Of a stretch of 64,000 nucleotides of DNA, positions 57,812 through 64,000 are shown piece by piece. The stretch comes from Klebsiella variicola (GTDB lineage Bacteria > Pseudomonadota > Gammaproteobacteria > Enterobacterales > Enterobacteriaceae). The stretch is from positions 3,782,001 to 3,846,000 of the forward strand of contig NZ_CP010523.2 of the NCBI RefSeq assembly GCF_000828055.2. The letters run 5' to 3'. Positions within the stretch are counted from its first letter, which is position 1, and every line of letters starts with the position of its first letter. The position numbers were made by a program, and so were the translations under genes. The notes beneath the pieces were generated by a model. The model was not told the DNA's origin and made no database searches. It saw nothing but the letters and a program-made list of their open reading frames with translations.

Positions 57812-59023
57812 TCATTTCTTCTCCGGCCAGGCAACGGCGGGCAGGCCCCCCAGGCGGGCACCCGCGAATAAATTGCCCTGAAACTGCGAAATCCCGGCTG
57901 ATTCAAGCCACATCCACTCTTCAGCACGCTCAACGCCGACGGCTGAGACCGCAATCTCCAGAGAAGTACAGCATTTGATAATCGCCTGTACAATCGACTG
58001 GCGCGGCCCGTCCTGGTGGATATTGCGGATCAGCTCATGGTCGATTTTAATTCTGTCGGGTTGGTATTGCGCCAGCAGCGACAGCCCGGCAAACCCGGCG
58101 CCGAAGTGATCGATGGCAAGATTAATCCCCGCGCCCTTCAGTTTGCGCACCGCCTCGGTAAAATCGGCCATCCGCGAAATCACTTCCCGCTCAGTGAACT
58201 CGACAATAATCTGCTCCGGGATCAGGTCATTGCGACTAATTTCGTCGAGCAGGAAAGCCACCGCATTCGGCGCTTTGACCAGGGTCATCGGCAGCAAATT
58301 AATGCTTAACGCCTTATTACGTAAACCTAATTTACCCGCCAGAGACAGCGCGACGCGCTTACTGTGCAGGTCGGCGAGATAAATATCATCCCCTGCCAGC
58401 CCGGCAAAATAGGCGCCAGGAGACTGACCGTCCGGTGTACGCAGCAGCGCTTCCCACGAGATAATTTCGCAGGCGAAAGGATCGACGATCGGCTGAAAGG
58501 CAAAAGACCAGCTTTCCGTATTATCGCTAATGGGGGTGTCCGGATAAAAAGTGTCCTTATCGGGAATAAAAACCCAACTGTCCGCCGAAGGGATCTCAAA
58601 ATAGTTCGCTTTTTCCGTGGATTCGACAAAAGTACGGAAAAATTGCAGCGCCCGGTCGTCATAGGTGAGCTGATATTTTGTCGTGCCCCGGTCCATCACT
58701 GTCTGTAGTACTTCCTCACGATCATGTTCCCGTAAATCAAACAGTTCCATACCGACCTTACCAAATCGACGGGACGGTGCATAATCGCAAAACAACTCCA
58801 CCAGATTATAATGACGAGGATCGAGGACAATTGTTTGATAAATATCCCTTACCTTTTCTTCCGGTCCTTCAATAAGTTGAAAAAAATGCGTCCCGTTAAA
58901 CAGTAATATACCGGTGACATCCGCCTGCCCATTTCTCTCGTTTGCCCTGGCAACCATGGCCTCGATCGATTTGAATGAGACATTGTCGCAAATATGGCTG
59001 CGATAAATGATGGTGGTAAGCAT
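57812..59023 (-). CDS. bluF: Blue-light sensor BluF (BLUF-EAL)
   Basis: This 403-residue photoreceptor has an FAD-binding BLUF domain (about 1-95) with Tyr7 and Gln49 (in FFQLIEG), the photocycle pair. An EAL domain follows (about 165-395). The EAL domain is degenerate: EALLRT is kept, but the usual DDFG reads DHFG and the late AEGVE glutamate is Val (AVGVE). It should therefore not cleave c-di-GMP, as in E. coli, where it binds BluR and releases it from DNA on blue light. It is divergent from ycgZ. Confidence 0.94.
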   Translation of the reverse strand: MLTTIIYRSHICDNVSFKSIEAMVARANERNGQADVTGILLFNGTHFFQLIEGPEEKVRDIYQTIVLDPRHYNLVELFCDYAPSRRFGKVGMELFDLREHDREEVLQTVMDRGTTKYQLTYDDRALQFFRTFVESTEKANYFEIPSADSWVFIPDKDTFYPDTPISDNTESWSFAFQPIVDPFACEIISWEALLRTPDGQSPGAYFAGLAGDDIYLADLHSKRVALSLAGKLGLRNKALSINLLPMTLVKAPNAVAFLLDEISRNDLIPEQIIVEFTEREVISRMADFTEAVRKLKGAGINLAIDHFGAGFAGLSLLAQYQPDRIKIDHELIRNIHQDGPRQSIVQAIIKCCTSLEIAVSAVGVERAEEWMWLESAGISQFQGNLFAGARLGGLPAVAWPEKK

Positions 59024-59352
59024 AGTGATTCCAGATGGGAGGGATAAGCATTCACAGTAGCAGTTATCAGGCTAATCGTCTTGCAAAACTACGTTTTATC
59101 TTAACAAAAAAGATACACTAAAAATCCACTCTTTGTGCAAGGTTTTTCTTTTTTTTCTTTTCTTGTACAACATGCAACGCTACCCCCTACCTTTACAAGC
59201 CAGGATCTCCGCAAACAAAAACAAATATTACATTAAAAATCATCATGATAGCAACGATCGCTGCAATATTACGCAACTTTCTATGTACAACTTATTAATT
59301 ATTGTATAAGTTTATTTGCAGTTAACAGATGAATGAAATGAAAGGAGCACAT
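59024..59352. promoter_or_regulatory. Divergent bluF-ycgZ control region with TGTACA boxes
   Basis: This 329-bp AT-rich region has no gene. It contains TTGTACAA (59163-59170) and a second element with TGTACA (59284-59289) and TGTATA (59303-59308). AACTTAT/ATAAGTT inverted arms (59289-59295, 59306-59312) lie 41 bp before the ycgZ ATG. In E. coli the equivalent region is the BluR target, with a stationary-phase, cold-inducible promoter. Confidence 0.65.
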
Positions 59353-59598
59353 ATGCAGCAGAATGGTTACATTCCAGATACAGCGAACGCAATTGCCCAG
59401 TATTTCAACAAAGCATCGTTACCTTCCCAGCAGGAAACGCTGGGTCAGATCGTGATGGATATTCTCAACGAAGGGCGCCATCTCAACCGCAAGGCCCTGT
59501 GCACCAAACTGTTGAGCCGCCTTGACAGCGCCCGTGCGCCTGAGGAAGAGAGCCACTATCAAACCTTAATTGGTTTGTTGTTTGCCGGTCAGGAATAA
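59353..59598 (+). CDS. ycgZ: Two-component connector-like protein YcgZ
   Basis: This 81-residue protein is close to E. coli YcgZ throughout (AIAQYFNKASLPSQQETLGQIV, read in parts, and the C-terminal YQTLIGLLF). It belongs to the YmgB-type small helical family acting on the Rcs pathway. The ATG at 59353 follows AAGGAG with ideal spacing; an earlier in-frame ATG lacks this. It is first in ycgZ-ymgA-ariR, controlled by BluR/BluF. Confidence 0.92.
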   Translation: MQQNGYIPDTANAIAQYFNKASLPSQQETLGQIVMDILNEGRHLNRKALCTKLLSRLDSARAPEEESHYQTLIGLLFAGQE

Positions 59599-59723
59599 CG
59601 TCATCGATCGTCGCCTGTTGCAACCGCAGTAGCAGATGAGGGGCGATCGCTTCCATAAACCTGCTGCTGACCTGAATGCCCGTTATCAGATTCAGGAAGA
59701 GTGTGGCATGCAGAGAGACGGTT

Positions 59724-60029
59724 ATGAATAGCAGTGATACTGAGGAAATAACCGATGAGATCATCGGCGAGGCGGTGCTCGCGCTTCTGAAAACGAATCG
59801 CCCGATTACCACCCCGACCCTGCTGGTTCGGCTTCGGTTGATGCAGGCCACAGAGTCAGATCGCCAGCGAAGGAAAATCATCGCTGCCGTTATTGAAGAA
59901 ATTTGCGCGAAGCTCGCCCTCCAGCGGAAGCACGCGCCTTTGCAGGTTAAGAAAATCAATGGCCGTTGGGAAAGCAGAGGAACGCTGGCGCAGAGCAGCA
60001 TGGCGCCGGAAGCTAAAAAAATCCACTGA
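59724..60029 (+). CDS. ymgA: YmgA-like regulatory protein
   Basis: This 101-residue protein resembles E. coli YmgA (90). Shared positions include the N-terminal SDTEEITDEIIGEAVLALL pattern, a central LQ/MQATESDRQRRKII helix, and a KKIH ending. Helices dominate and no membrane segment or signal is visible. It lies 125 bp after ycgZ and 39 bp before ariR, within the BluR-regulated operon. In E. coli overexpression of this family activates colanic-acid synthesis through RcsC/D. Confidence 0.8.
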   Translation: MNSSDTEEITDEIIGEAVLALLKTNRPITTPTLLVRLRLMQATESDRQRRKIIAAVIEEICAKLALQRKHAPLQVKKINGRWESRGTLAQSSMAPEAKKIH

Positions 60030-60068
60030 TTGTCCCAACCATGGTGAATAAAACAGAGTGAGAATGTG

Positions 60069-60347
60069 ATGAGACAGACTATGCATCAGCAACCCGATAT
60101 TTACGCAGGACTGCAGGACACCGCGCTCTCAGATTATTTCCGTACCGCCGGTGATAAACTGGTTGATGAGTCCGCCGTCATGTCGCTCGCCATCAACAGT
60201 ATTCTTCAGTCCGAGGGGCACCTGAACAATAAGGCCATTATATTATGGCTGATTCAGGCGCTGGAAAGCACCGATGACGTGGTCACTGCTGACGTGATCC
60301 GTAAAACGCTGGAGATTGTCGTCGGCTACACCATGGACGATATCTAA
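60069..60347 (+). CDS. ariR: Biofilm/acid-resistance regulator AriR (YmgB)
   Basis: This 92-residue protein matches E. coli AriR (88): ALSDYFRTAGDKLVDESAV, then LNNKAIILWLIQALEST and VIRKTLEIVVGYTMDD. AriR is a helical dimer, similar in fold to Hha, that alters biofilm, acid resistance and Rcs output. The ATG at 60069 was chosen; a GTG one codon upstream and an ATG four codons down are alternatives. It ends the operon before a strong bidirectional terminator. Confidence 0.9.
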   Translation: MRQTMHQQPDIYAGLQDTALSDYFRTAGDKLVDESAVMSLAINSILQSEGHLNNKAIILWLIQALESTDDVVTADVIRKTLEIVVGYTMDDI

Positions 60348-60410
60348 AGCAGTCACGCTTCAGGCCCGCCAGGGCAACAGCTTCTCTACAGAGCCTGTCC
60401 GCTCTGATCA

Positions 60411-60440
60411 AAAAACCTCGCTGACGCGAGGTTTTTCTTT
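60411..60440. terminator. Bidirectional terminator between ariR and pgl
   Basis: AAACCTCGC-TGA-CGCGAGGTTT is followed by TTCTTTT on the plus strand and preceded by an A-run that gives T residues on the minus strand. It should end both convergent transcripts. Confidence 0.8.
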
Positions 60441-60454
60441 TACCGCCTGACCCT

Positions 60455-61450
60455 TCAGTGGGCGTTGACCACCACCCACATCGGCCCCTGCCCAACCGCA
60501 TAGCGGCCTTTCTCATGCAGCAGCCCCTGCTCACCCTCAATTTCATACACTGCGATATGGTGCGATTTCTGCCCTGCGGCAATCAGATACTTACCGCTGT
60601 GATCGAGGTTAAAGCCGCGTGGCTGAGTTTCCGTCGGCTGATAGCCTTCCACTGCCAGCACGCTGCCATCTTCCGAGACGCTGAACACCGTAATGATGCT
60701 GGCGGTACGATCGCAGGCGTACAGATGACGACCGTCAGGGGTGATGTGAATATCCGCCGCCCAGCGCACGCCGGTGAAATCCTGCGGCATCATATCCAGG
60801 GTTTGTACACATTCGATGTTGCCATTCGGGTCTTTCAGCTCCCAGACGTCAACGGAGCTGTTGAGTTCATTGACGCAATAACCATACTGCTGGTTCGGAT
60901 GGAACACCATGTGGCGCGGACCGGCGCCCTCGACGGTGGTCACTTCCGCCGGCTCCTGAGCGGAGAGAAAACCATCCTCGCTAAGGGTAAACAGGCAAAT
61001 ACGATCCTGCTTCAGCGCCGGCACCCACAGGGTGCGGTTGTCCGGGGAGATATTGGCCGAGTGGCAACCTTCCAGCCCTTCCACCACGGTGACGGTTTCG
61101 CCCGGCAGGCCGTCCTGCAGCGGGGTCACGCTAACGCAGCCCTGATTGTAGGAAGCGCTGAAGACAAAGCGGCCATGATGATCGGTAGAAATGTGGGTCG
61201 GGCTGCCTGGCAGCGCCGCTTCCCCCGCGAAGGTCAACGCCCCGTTATCCGGCGTGATGCGATACGCTAACACGCGAAACTCCGGACGAACGCCAACGTA
61301 CAGATACTCCTTGTTGGGACTGACCACCATCGGCTGTACCTGTCCCGGGGCATCAACCACCTGCACCAGCGTCAGTTTGCCGTCCGCTTCAAGACTCCAG
61401 ACGTGGATTTGTTGGCTTTCCGGGCTGGCGGTATAAACGGTTTGTTTCAT
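60455..61450 (-). CDS. pgl: 6-phosphogluconolactonase (YbhE type)
   Basis: This 331-residue seven-bladed beta-propeller lactonase belongs to the second step of the pentose-phosphate pathway. It starts [18 protein letters not shown] as in E. coli and repeats blade patterns such as [32 protein letters not shown] and [20 protein letters not shown]. The ATG at 61450 follows GGAAGGAG; the longer frame upstream is rejected. It is monocistronic and divergent from ybhA. Confidence 0.95.
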   Translation of the reverse strand: MKQTVYTASPESQQIHVWSLEADGKLTLVQVVDAPGQVQPMVVSPNKEYLYVGVRPEFRVLAYRITPDNGALTFAGEAALPGSPTHISTDHHGRFVFSASYNQGCVSVTPLQDGLPGETVTVVEGLEGCHSANISPDNRTLWVPALKQDRICLFTLSEDGFLSAQEPAEVTTVEGAGPRHMVFHPNQQYGYCVNELNSSVDVWELKDPNGNIECVQTLDMMPQDFTGVRWAADIHITPDGRHLYACDRTASIITVFSVSEDGSVLAVEGYQPTETQPRGFNLDHSGKYLIAAGQKSHHIAVYEIEGEQGLLHEKGRYAVGQGPMWVVVNAH

Positions 61451-61678
61451 GACTACTCCTTCCCTCACTGCACGTGGAATTTTCATTTTCAGGATAACAG
61501 CACCCTGAAAATTATAAGACATCCGCCCATGATACTCGCAAAGTCCGCTGAATTTCCGACGGACGGCGGCACAAAGGGCATACAGGCATTCACGGCAGAT
61601 GTGGAAAAATTGGTCCTGACGCCACGGCGGTGTACCATCATGGCCAGGTCACTTTTCAACATCAACCGGAAATAACAC

Positions 61679-62497
61679 ATGACAACACGCGTGATTGCCC
61701 TGGATTTAGACGGCACCCTGCTCACCAGCAAAAAAACCATCCTGCCTGCTTCGCTGGAGGCACTGGCCCGCGCCAGAGAGGCGGGCTACCAGGTTATCGT
61801 CGTTACCGGACGTCATCACGTCGCTATCCATCCTTTTTATCAGGCACTGGCTCTCGATACACCTGCAATTTGTTGTAATGGCACTTATTTGTATGATTAT
61901 CACGCAAAAGAGGTTTTGGCAGCCGATCCTATGCCGGTAGCGCAAGCGGTAAGCCTGACGGCCATGCTCGCCGAACAGCAGATCCATGGCCTGGCGTATG
62001 TGGATGATGCGATGCTTTATGAACAGCCCACCGGGCATGTGATCCGCACCCGCAACTGGGCGCAGGCGCTGCCGGAGGATCAGCGCCCGGTCTTCCGCCA
62101 GGTCGATTCGCTGGCGCAGGCGGTCCGCGAGGTCAACGCGGTATGGAAATTTGCCCTCACCGATGAAGACATTCCCCGCCTGCAGCGCTTTGCCCGCGAG
62201 GTCGGCGAGACGCTGGGCCTGGAATGCGAATGGTCGTGGCACGATCAGGTGGATATCGCGCGCGCCGGCAACAGCAAAGGCAAACGCCTGGCGCAATGGG
62301 TGGCCAGCCAGGGGCTGTCGATGCAGGATGTGGTGGCCTTCGGCGATAACTACAACGATCTTAGCATGCTGGAAGCGGCGGGCACTGGGGTGGCGATGGG
62401 CAATGCGGTGGACGAGGTGAAAGCCCGCGCCAGGGTGGTCATCGGCGACAATGAGTCCACCAGCATCGCCGAGTTTATCTACCGCCAGCTGCTGTAA
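61679..62497 (+). CDS. ybhA: HAD-family phosphatase YbhA (pyridoxal phosphate phosphatase)
   Basis: This 272-residue Cof-type HAD phosphatase has motif I DLDGTLLTS near residue 9, motif II VVTGR near 40, motif III Lys in GNSKGKRL near 199 and motif IV GDNYNDLSML near 222. E. coli YbhA dephosphorylates pyridoxal phosphate, fructose-1,6-bisphosphate and other sugar phosphates. It is convergent with modC, with no gap between the stop codons. Confidence 0.95.
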   Translation: MTTRVIALDLDGTLLTSKKTILPASLEALARAREAGYQVIVVTGRHHVAIHPFYQALALDTPAICCNGTYLYDYHAKEVLAADPMPVAQAVSLTAMLAEQQIHGLAYVDDAMLYEQPTGHVIRTRNWAQALPEDQRPVFRQVDSLAQAVREVNAVWKFALTDEDIPRLQRFAREVGETLGLECEWSWHDQVDIARAGNSKGKRLAQWVASQGLSMQDVVAFGDNYNDLSMLEAAGTGVAMGNAVDEVKARARVVIGDNESTSIAEFIYRQLL

Positions 62498-63556
62498 TCA
62501 GGCGGCGATCGACACGCTTTTGATCTGAGCAAACACCTGCTGACCTGGCGCTATCGCCAGGTCGTCCCGCGCCCATGGGCTAATCCTGGCCCATAGCAGA
62601 CGGCCACTCACTCTGAGCTGCACTTCAATCTGTCCGTTGACCTCCAGACACTGAGCCACCTCGGCGCGCAAGATATTGCGGATGCTGGTCCCGGACGGCT
62701 GGGCCAGTGTCAGCGAAACGTCCGACGCCTGAATGCGGATCCGTGCGGTGTCGCCTGCGGGACGTTCGAGCCGGTTGACCCACAGCAGCTGGTCGCCCAG
62801 CGTCAGAGCCGTCATCGCGTACTGCGGATGCTGCGCGGCGACGGTGGCGCTGAGGATCGTACTCTGCTGTTCCGCCGGCAGCCAGGGGTGCATCACGCTG
62901 CTGCTCCAGACCTCCTCCAGCGGACCAAAAGCCTTCACCTTACCGGCCTCCAGCACCAGCACGCGATCGGCCAGATGCTGGATCTCATCCAGTGAGTGGC
63001 TGACGTAGAGCATCGGAATATGGATCTCCTGCGCCAGCCGCTGCAGGTAGGGCAACAGTTCGCGTTTGCGCGGAATATCCAGCGAGGCCAGCGGCTCATC
63101 CAGCAGCAGTAGCTCCGGTGCGGTCAGCAGGGCGCGGCCGATGGCCACTCGCTGCTTTTCGCCGCCGGATAACCGGCCCGGCAGGCGATCCAGCAAGGGC
63201 GCGATCCCCAGCAATTCCACCAGCTTATCGAACTGGCTGACCATGGATTTCGCCATCCCGTAGCGCAGATTACCGCGCACTTTATAGTGGGGAAACAGGC
63301 GCGCGTCCTGAAACACATAGCCGATACGGCGCTGCTCCGGCGCCAGACAGATACGCTGGGCGGTGTCGTTCAGCACCCGGCCGTTGAGCACGATGCGCCC
63401 CGTCTGCGGCCGGGTCAGGCCGCTAATGGCGTTAATCAACGAGGTTTTGCCAGCGCCGGAGACGCCAAAGATGGCGGTGATCCCGCTGGCGGGCAGGGTT
63501 TCACGGATCTGCAGGCAGTGACTGCCGAGGATCTGGGTAAAGTCCAGCTCCAGCAT
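62498..63556 (-). CDS. modC: Molybdate ABC transporter ATP-binding protein ModC
   Basis: This 352-residue ATPase energises molybdate import. Walker A is [10 protein letters not shown] near residue 30, the signature [15 protein letters not shown] near 128 and Walker [13 protein letters not shown] near 148. A C-terminal Mop domain (about 285-352) may bind molybdate and sense supply. The second of two adjacent ATGs (63556) has the better spacing from GGAGG and equals E. coli in length. The longer open frame in this phase is a shadow of modB. It is translationally close-coupled to modB. Confidence 0.95.
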   Translation of the reverse strand: MLELDFTQILGSHCLQIRETLPASGITAIFGVSGAGKTSLINAISGLTRPQTGRIVLNGRVLNDTAQRICLAPEQRRIGYVFQDARLFPHYKVRGNLRYGMAKSMVSQFDKLVELLGIAPLLDRLPGRLSGGEKQRVAIGRALLTAPELLLLDEPLASLDIPRKRELLPYLQRLAQEIHIPMLYVSHSLDEIQHLADRVLVLEAGKVKAFGPLEEVWSSSVMHPWLPAEQQSTILSATVAAQHPQYAMTALTLGDQLLWVNRLERPAGDTARIRIQASDVSLTLAQPSGTSIRNILRAEVAQCLEVNGQIEVQLRVSGRLLWARISPWARDDLAIAPGQQVFAQIKSVSIAA

Positions 63557-63558
63557 CA

Positions 63559-64000
63559 TTATCCTCCCATGCGCTGGCGGCTCACGCGGGCCAGCCATTC
63601 CGAAATCAGCAGCGAAACCAGCGCCAGTCCGATGGCGATGAGGCAGAGGCGAGCCGCCGCCCCCTCCCCGCCCGGGGTCTGGATCAAGGTGTACATCGCC
63701 GAAGGCAGGGTGCGCGTTTCGCCGGGAATATTGGAGACGAACGTGATGGTCGCGCCAAACTCCCCTAACGAGCGGGCGAAGGCCAGCACCGTGCCGACAA
63801 TAATCCCCGGCAGAGTCAGCGGTAGCGTAATAGTCATAAACACTCGCCAGCGGCTGGCCCCGAGGGTTCTCGCCGCTTGCTCCAGTTTGACATCCACCCC
63901 TTCCAGCGCCAGGCGAATGGCGCGCACCATCAGCGGGAAAGACATCACCGCCGCCGCCAGCACCGCCCCGCGCCAACTGAAGGCAAAGCTGATGCCGAAC
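63559..64000 (-). CDS. modB: Molybdate ABC transporter permease ModB, C-terminal part
   Basis: About 147 C-terminal residues are visible; the rest is beyond the right edge. It shows BPD-transporter helices and the EAA-loop region ([31 protein letters not shown]), which couples to ModC. The end is RMGG. Downstream modC starts within a few bases of its stop. Together with moa, this places both molybdate uptake and cofactor synthesis in the window. Confidence 0.93.
   Translation of the reverse strand, partial: FGISFAFSWRGAVLAAAVMSFPLMVRAIRLALEGVDVKLEQAARTLGASRWRVFMTITLPLTLPGIIVGTVLAFARSLGEFGATITFVSNIPGETRTLPSAMYTLIQTPGGEGAAARLCLIAIGLALVSLLISEWLARVSRQRMGG

Noticed and set aside
62498-63976. 492-codon version of modC
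   Set aside because: The extra 140 codons are an out-of-frame reading of modB. The family start and ribosome site are at 63556.
1-64000. Prophage, insertion sequence or integrative element
   Set aside because: There is no integrase, transposase, terminal repeat set or tRNA attachment site. The accessory genes sit as simple cassettes within the ybh-moa-bio-pgl backbone.

Overview
The window is chromosomal DNA of a Klebsiella, most likely of the K. pneumoniae complex. The backbone follows the E. coli dinG-rhlE-ybh-moa-uvrB-bio-ybhBC-pgl-modCB order. Klebsiella-type additions are a complete hut operon, a pmrC(eptA)-pmrA-pmrB operon whose PmrB numbering fits the 365-residue Klebsiella protein, and several accessory cassettes. 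GC is high in the backbone and drops in two intergenic patches near 6.6-7.0 kb and 55.7-55.9 kb. There are no tRNA or rRNA genes, no integrase, no insertion sequence and no CRISPR array.

Layout. 0-2.4 kb: dinG (cut by the left edge) and rhlE. 2.6-7.9 kb: a catabolic cassette of a split transketolase, an SDR dehydrogenase, an MFS carrier and a divergent LysR regulator, lying between rhlE and cecR, which are neighbours in E. coli. 8.0-14.1 kb: cecR-ybhGFSR, an ABC-2 type exporter with its TetR regulator, then ybhQ. 14.2-17.2 kb: ybhP-clsB-ybhN. 17.2-18.25 kb: REP array with copy A of a 303-bp dispersed repeat. 18.25-22 kb: ybhL and moaABCDE, in which moaA is broken by a perfect 148-bp tandem duplication. 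The Moco riboswitch and ModE box upstream are intact. 22.2-26.7 kb: ybhK, PmrA box, eptA-pmrA-pmrB and a 30-residue membrane ORF antisense to the pmrB end. 26.9-35.8 kb: uvrB (LexA box, DnaA boxes), an orphan LivF/UrtE-like ATPase with a damaged signature motif, bioDCFB/bioA around a BirA operator, ybhB. 35.8-36.35 kb: REPs and inverted copy B of the 303-bp repeat. 36.35-44.1 kb: hutI-hutG-hutC-hutU-hutH-hutT with two HutC-like operators. 44.4-45.7 kb: ybhC. 45.9-55.3 kb: a P-type ATPase with a Usp protein, a 36-residue membrane peptide, an RND pump operon with a membrane acyltransferase, and a putative beta-barrel protein. 55.3-60.4 kb: a blue-light/biofilm module (bluR, bluF, ycgZ-ymgA-ariR) with an extra AriR-like gene and a LuxR-type regulator. 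TGTACA boxes occur upstream of three of its transcription units. 60.4-64 kb: pgl, ybhA, modC and modB (cut by the right edge).

How parts work together. The moa genes make molybdopterin and modBC import molybdate, but loss of MoaA should block every molybdoenzyme unless the repeat collapses. eptA and pmrAB form the lipid A phosphoethanolamine response. The hut genes convert histidine to glutamate under HutC. BluF relieves BluR repression in E. coli, releasing small YmgB-type proteins. This window appears to widen that regulon with a fourth YmgB-type protein and a LuxR regulator.
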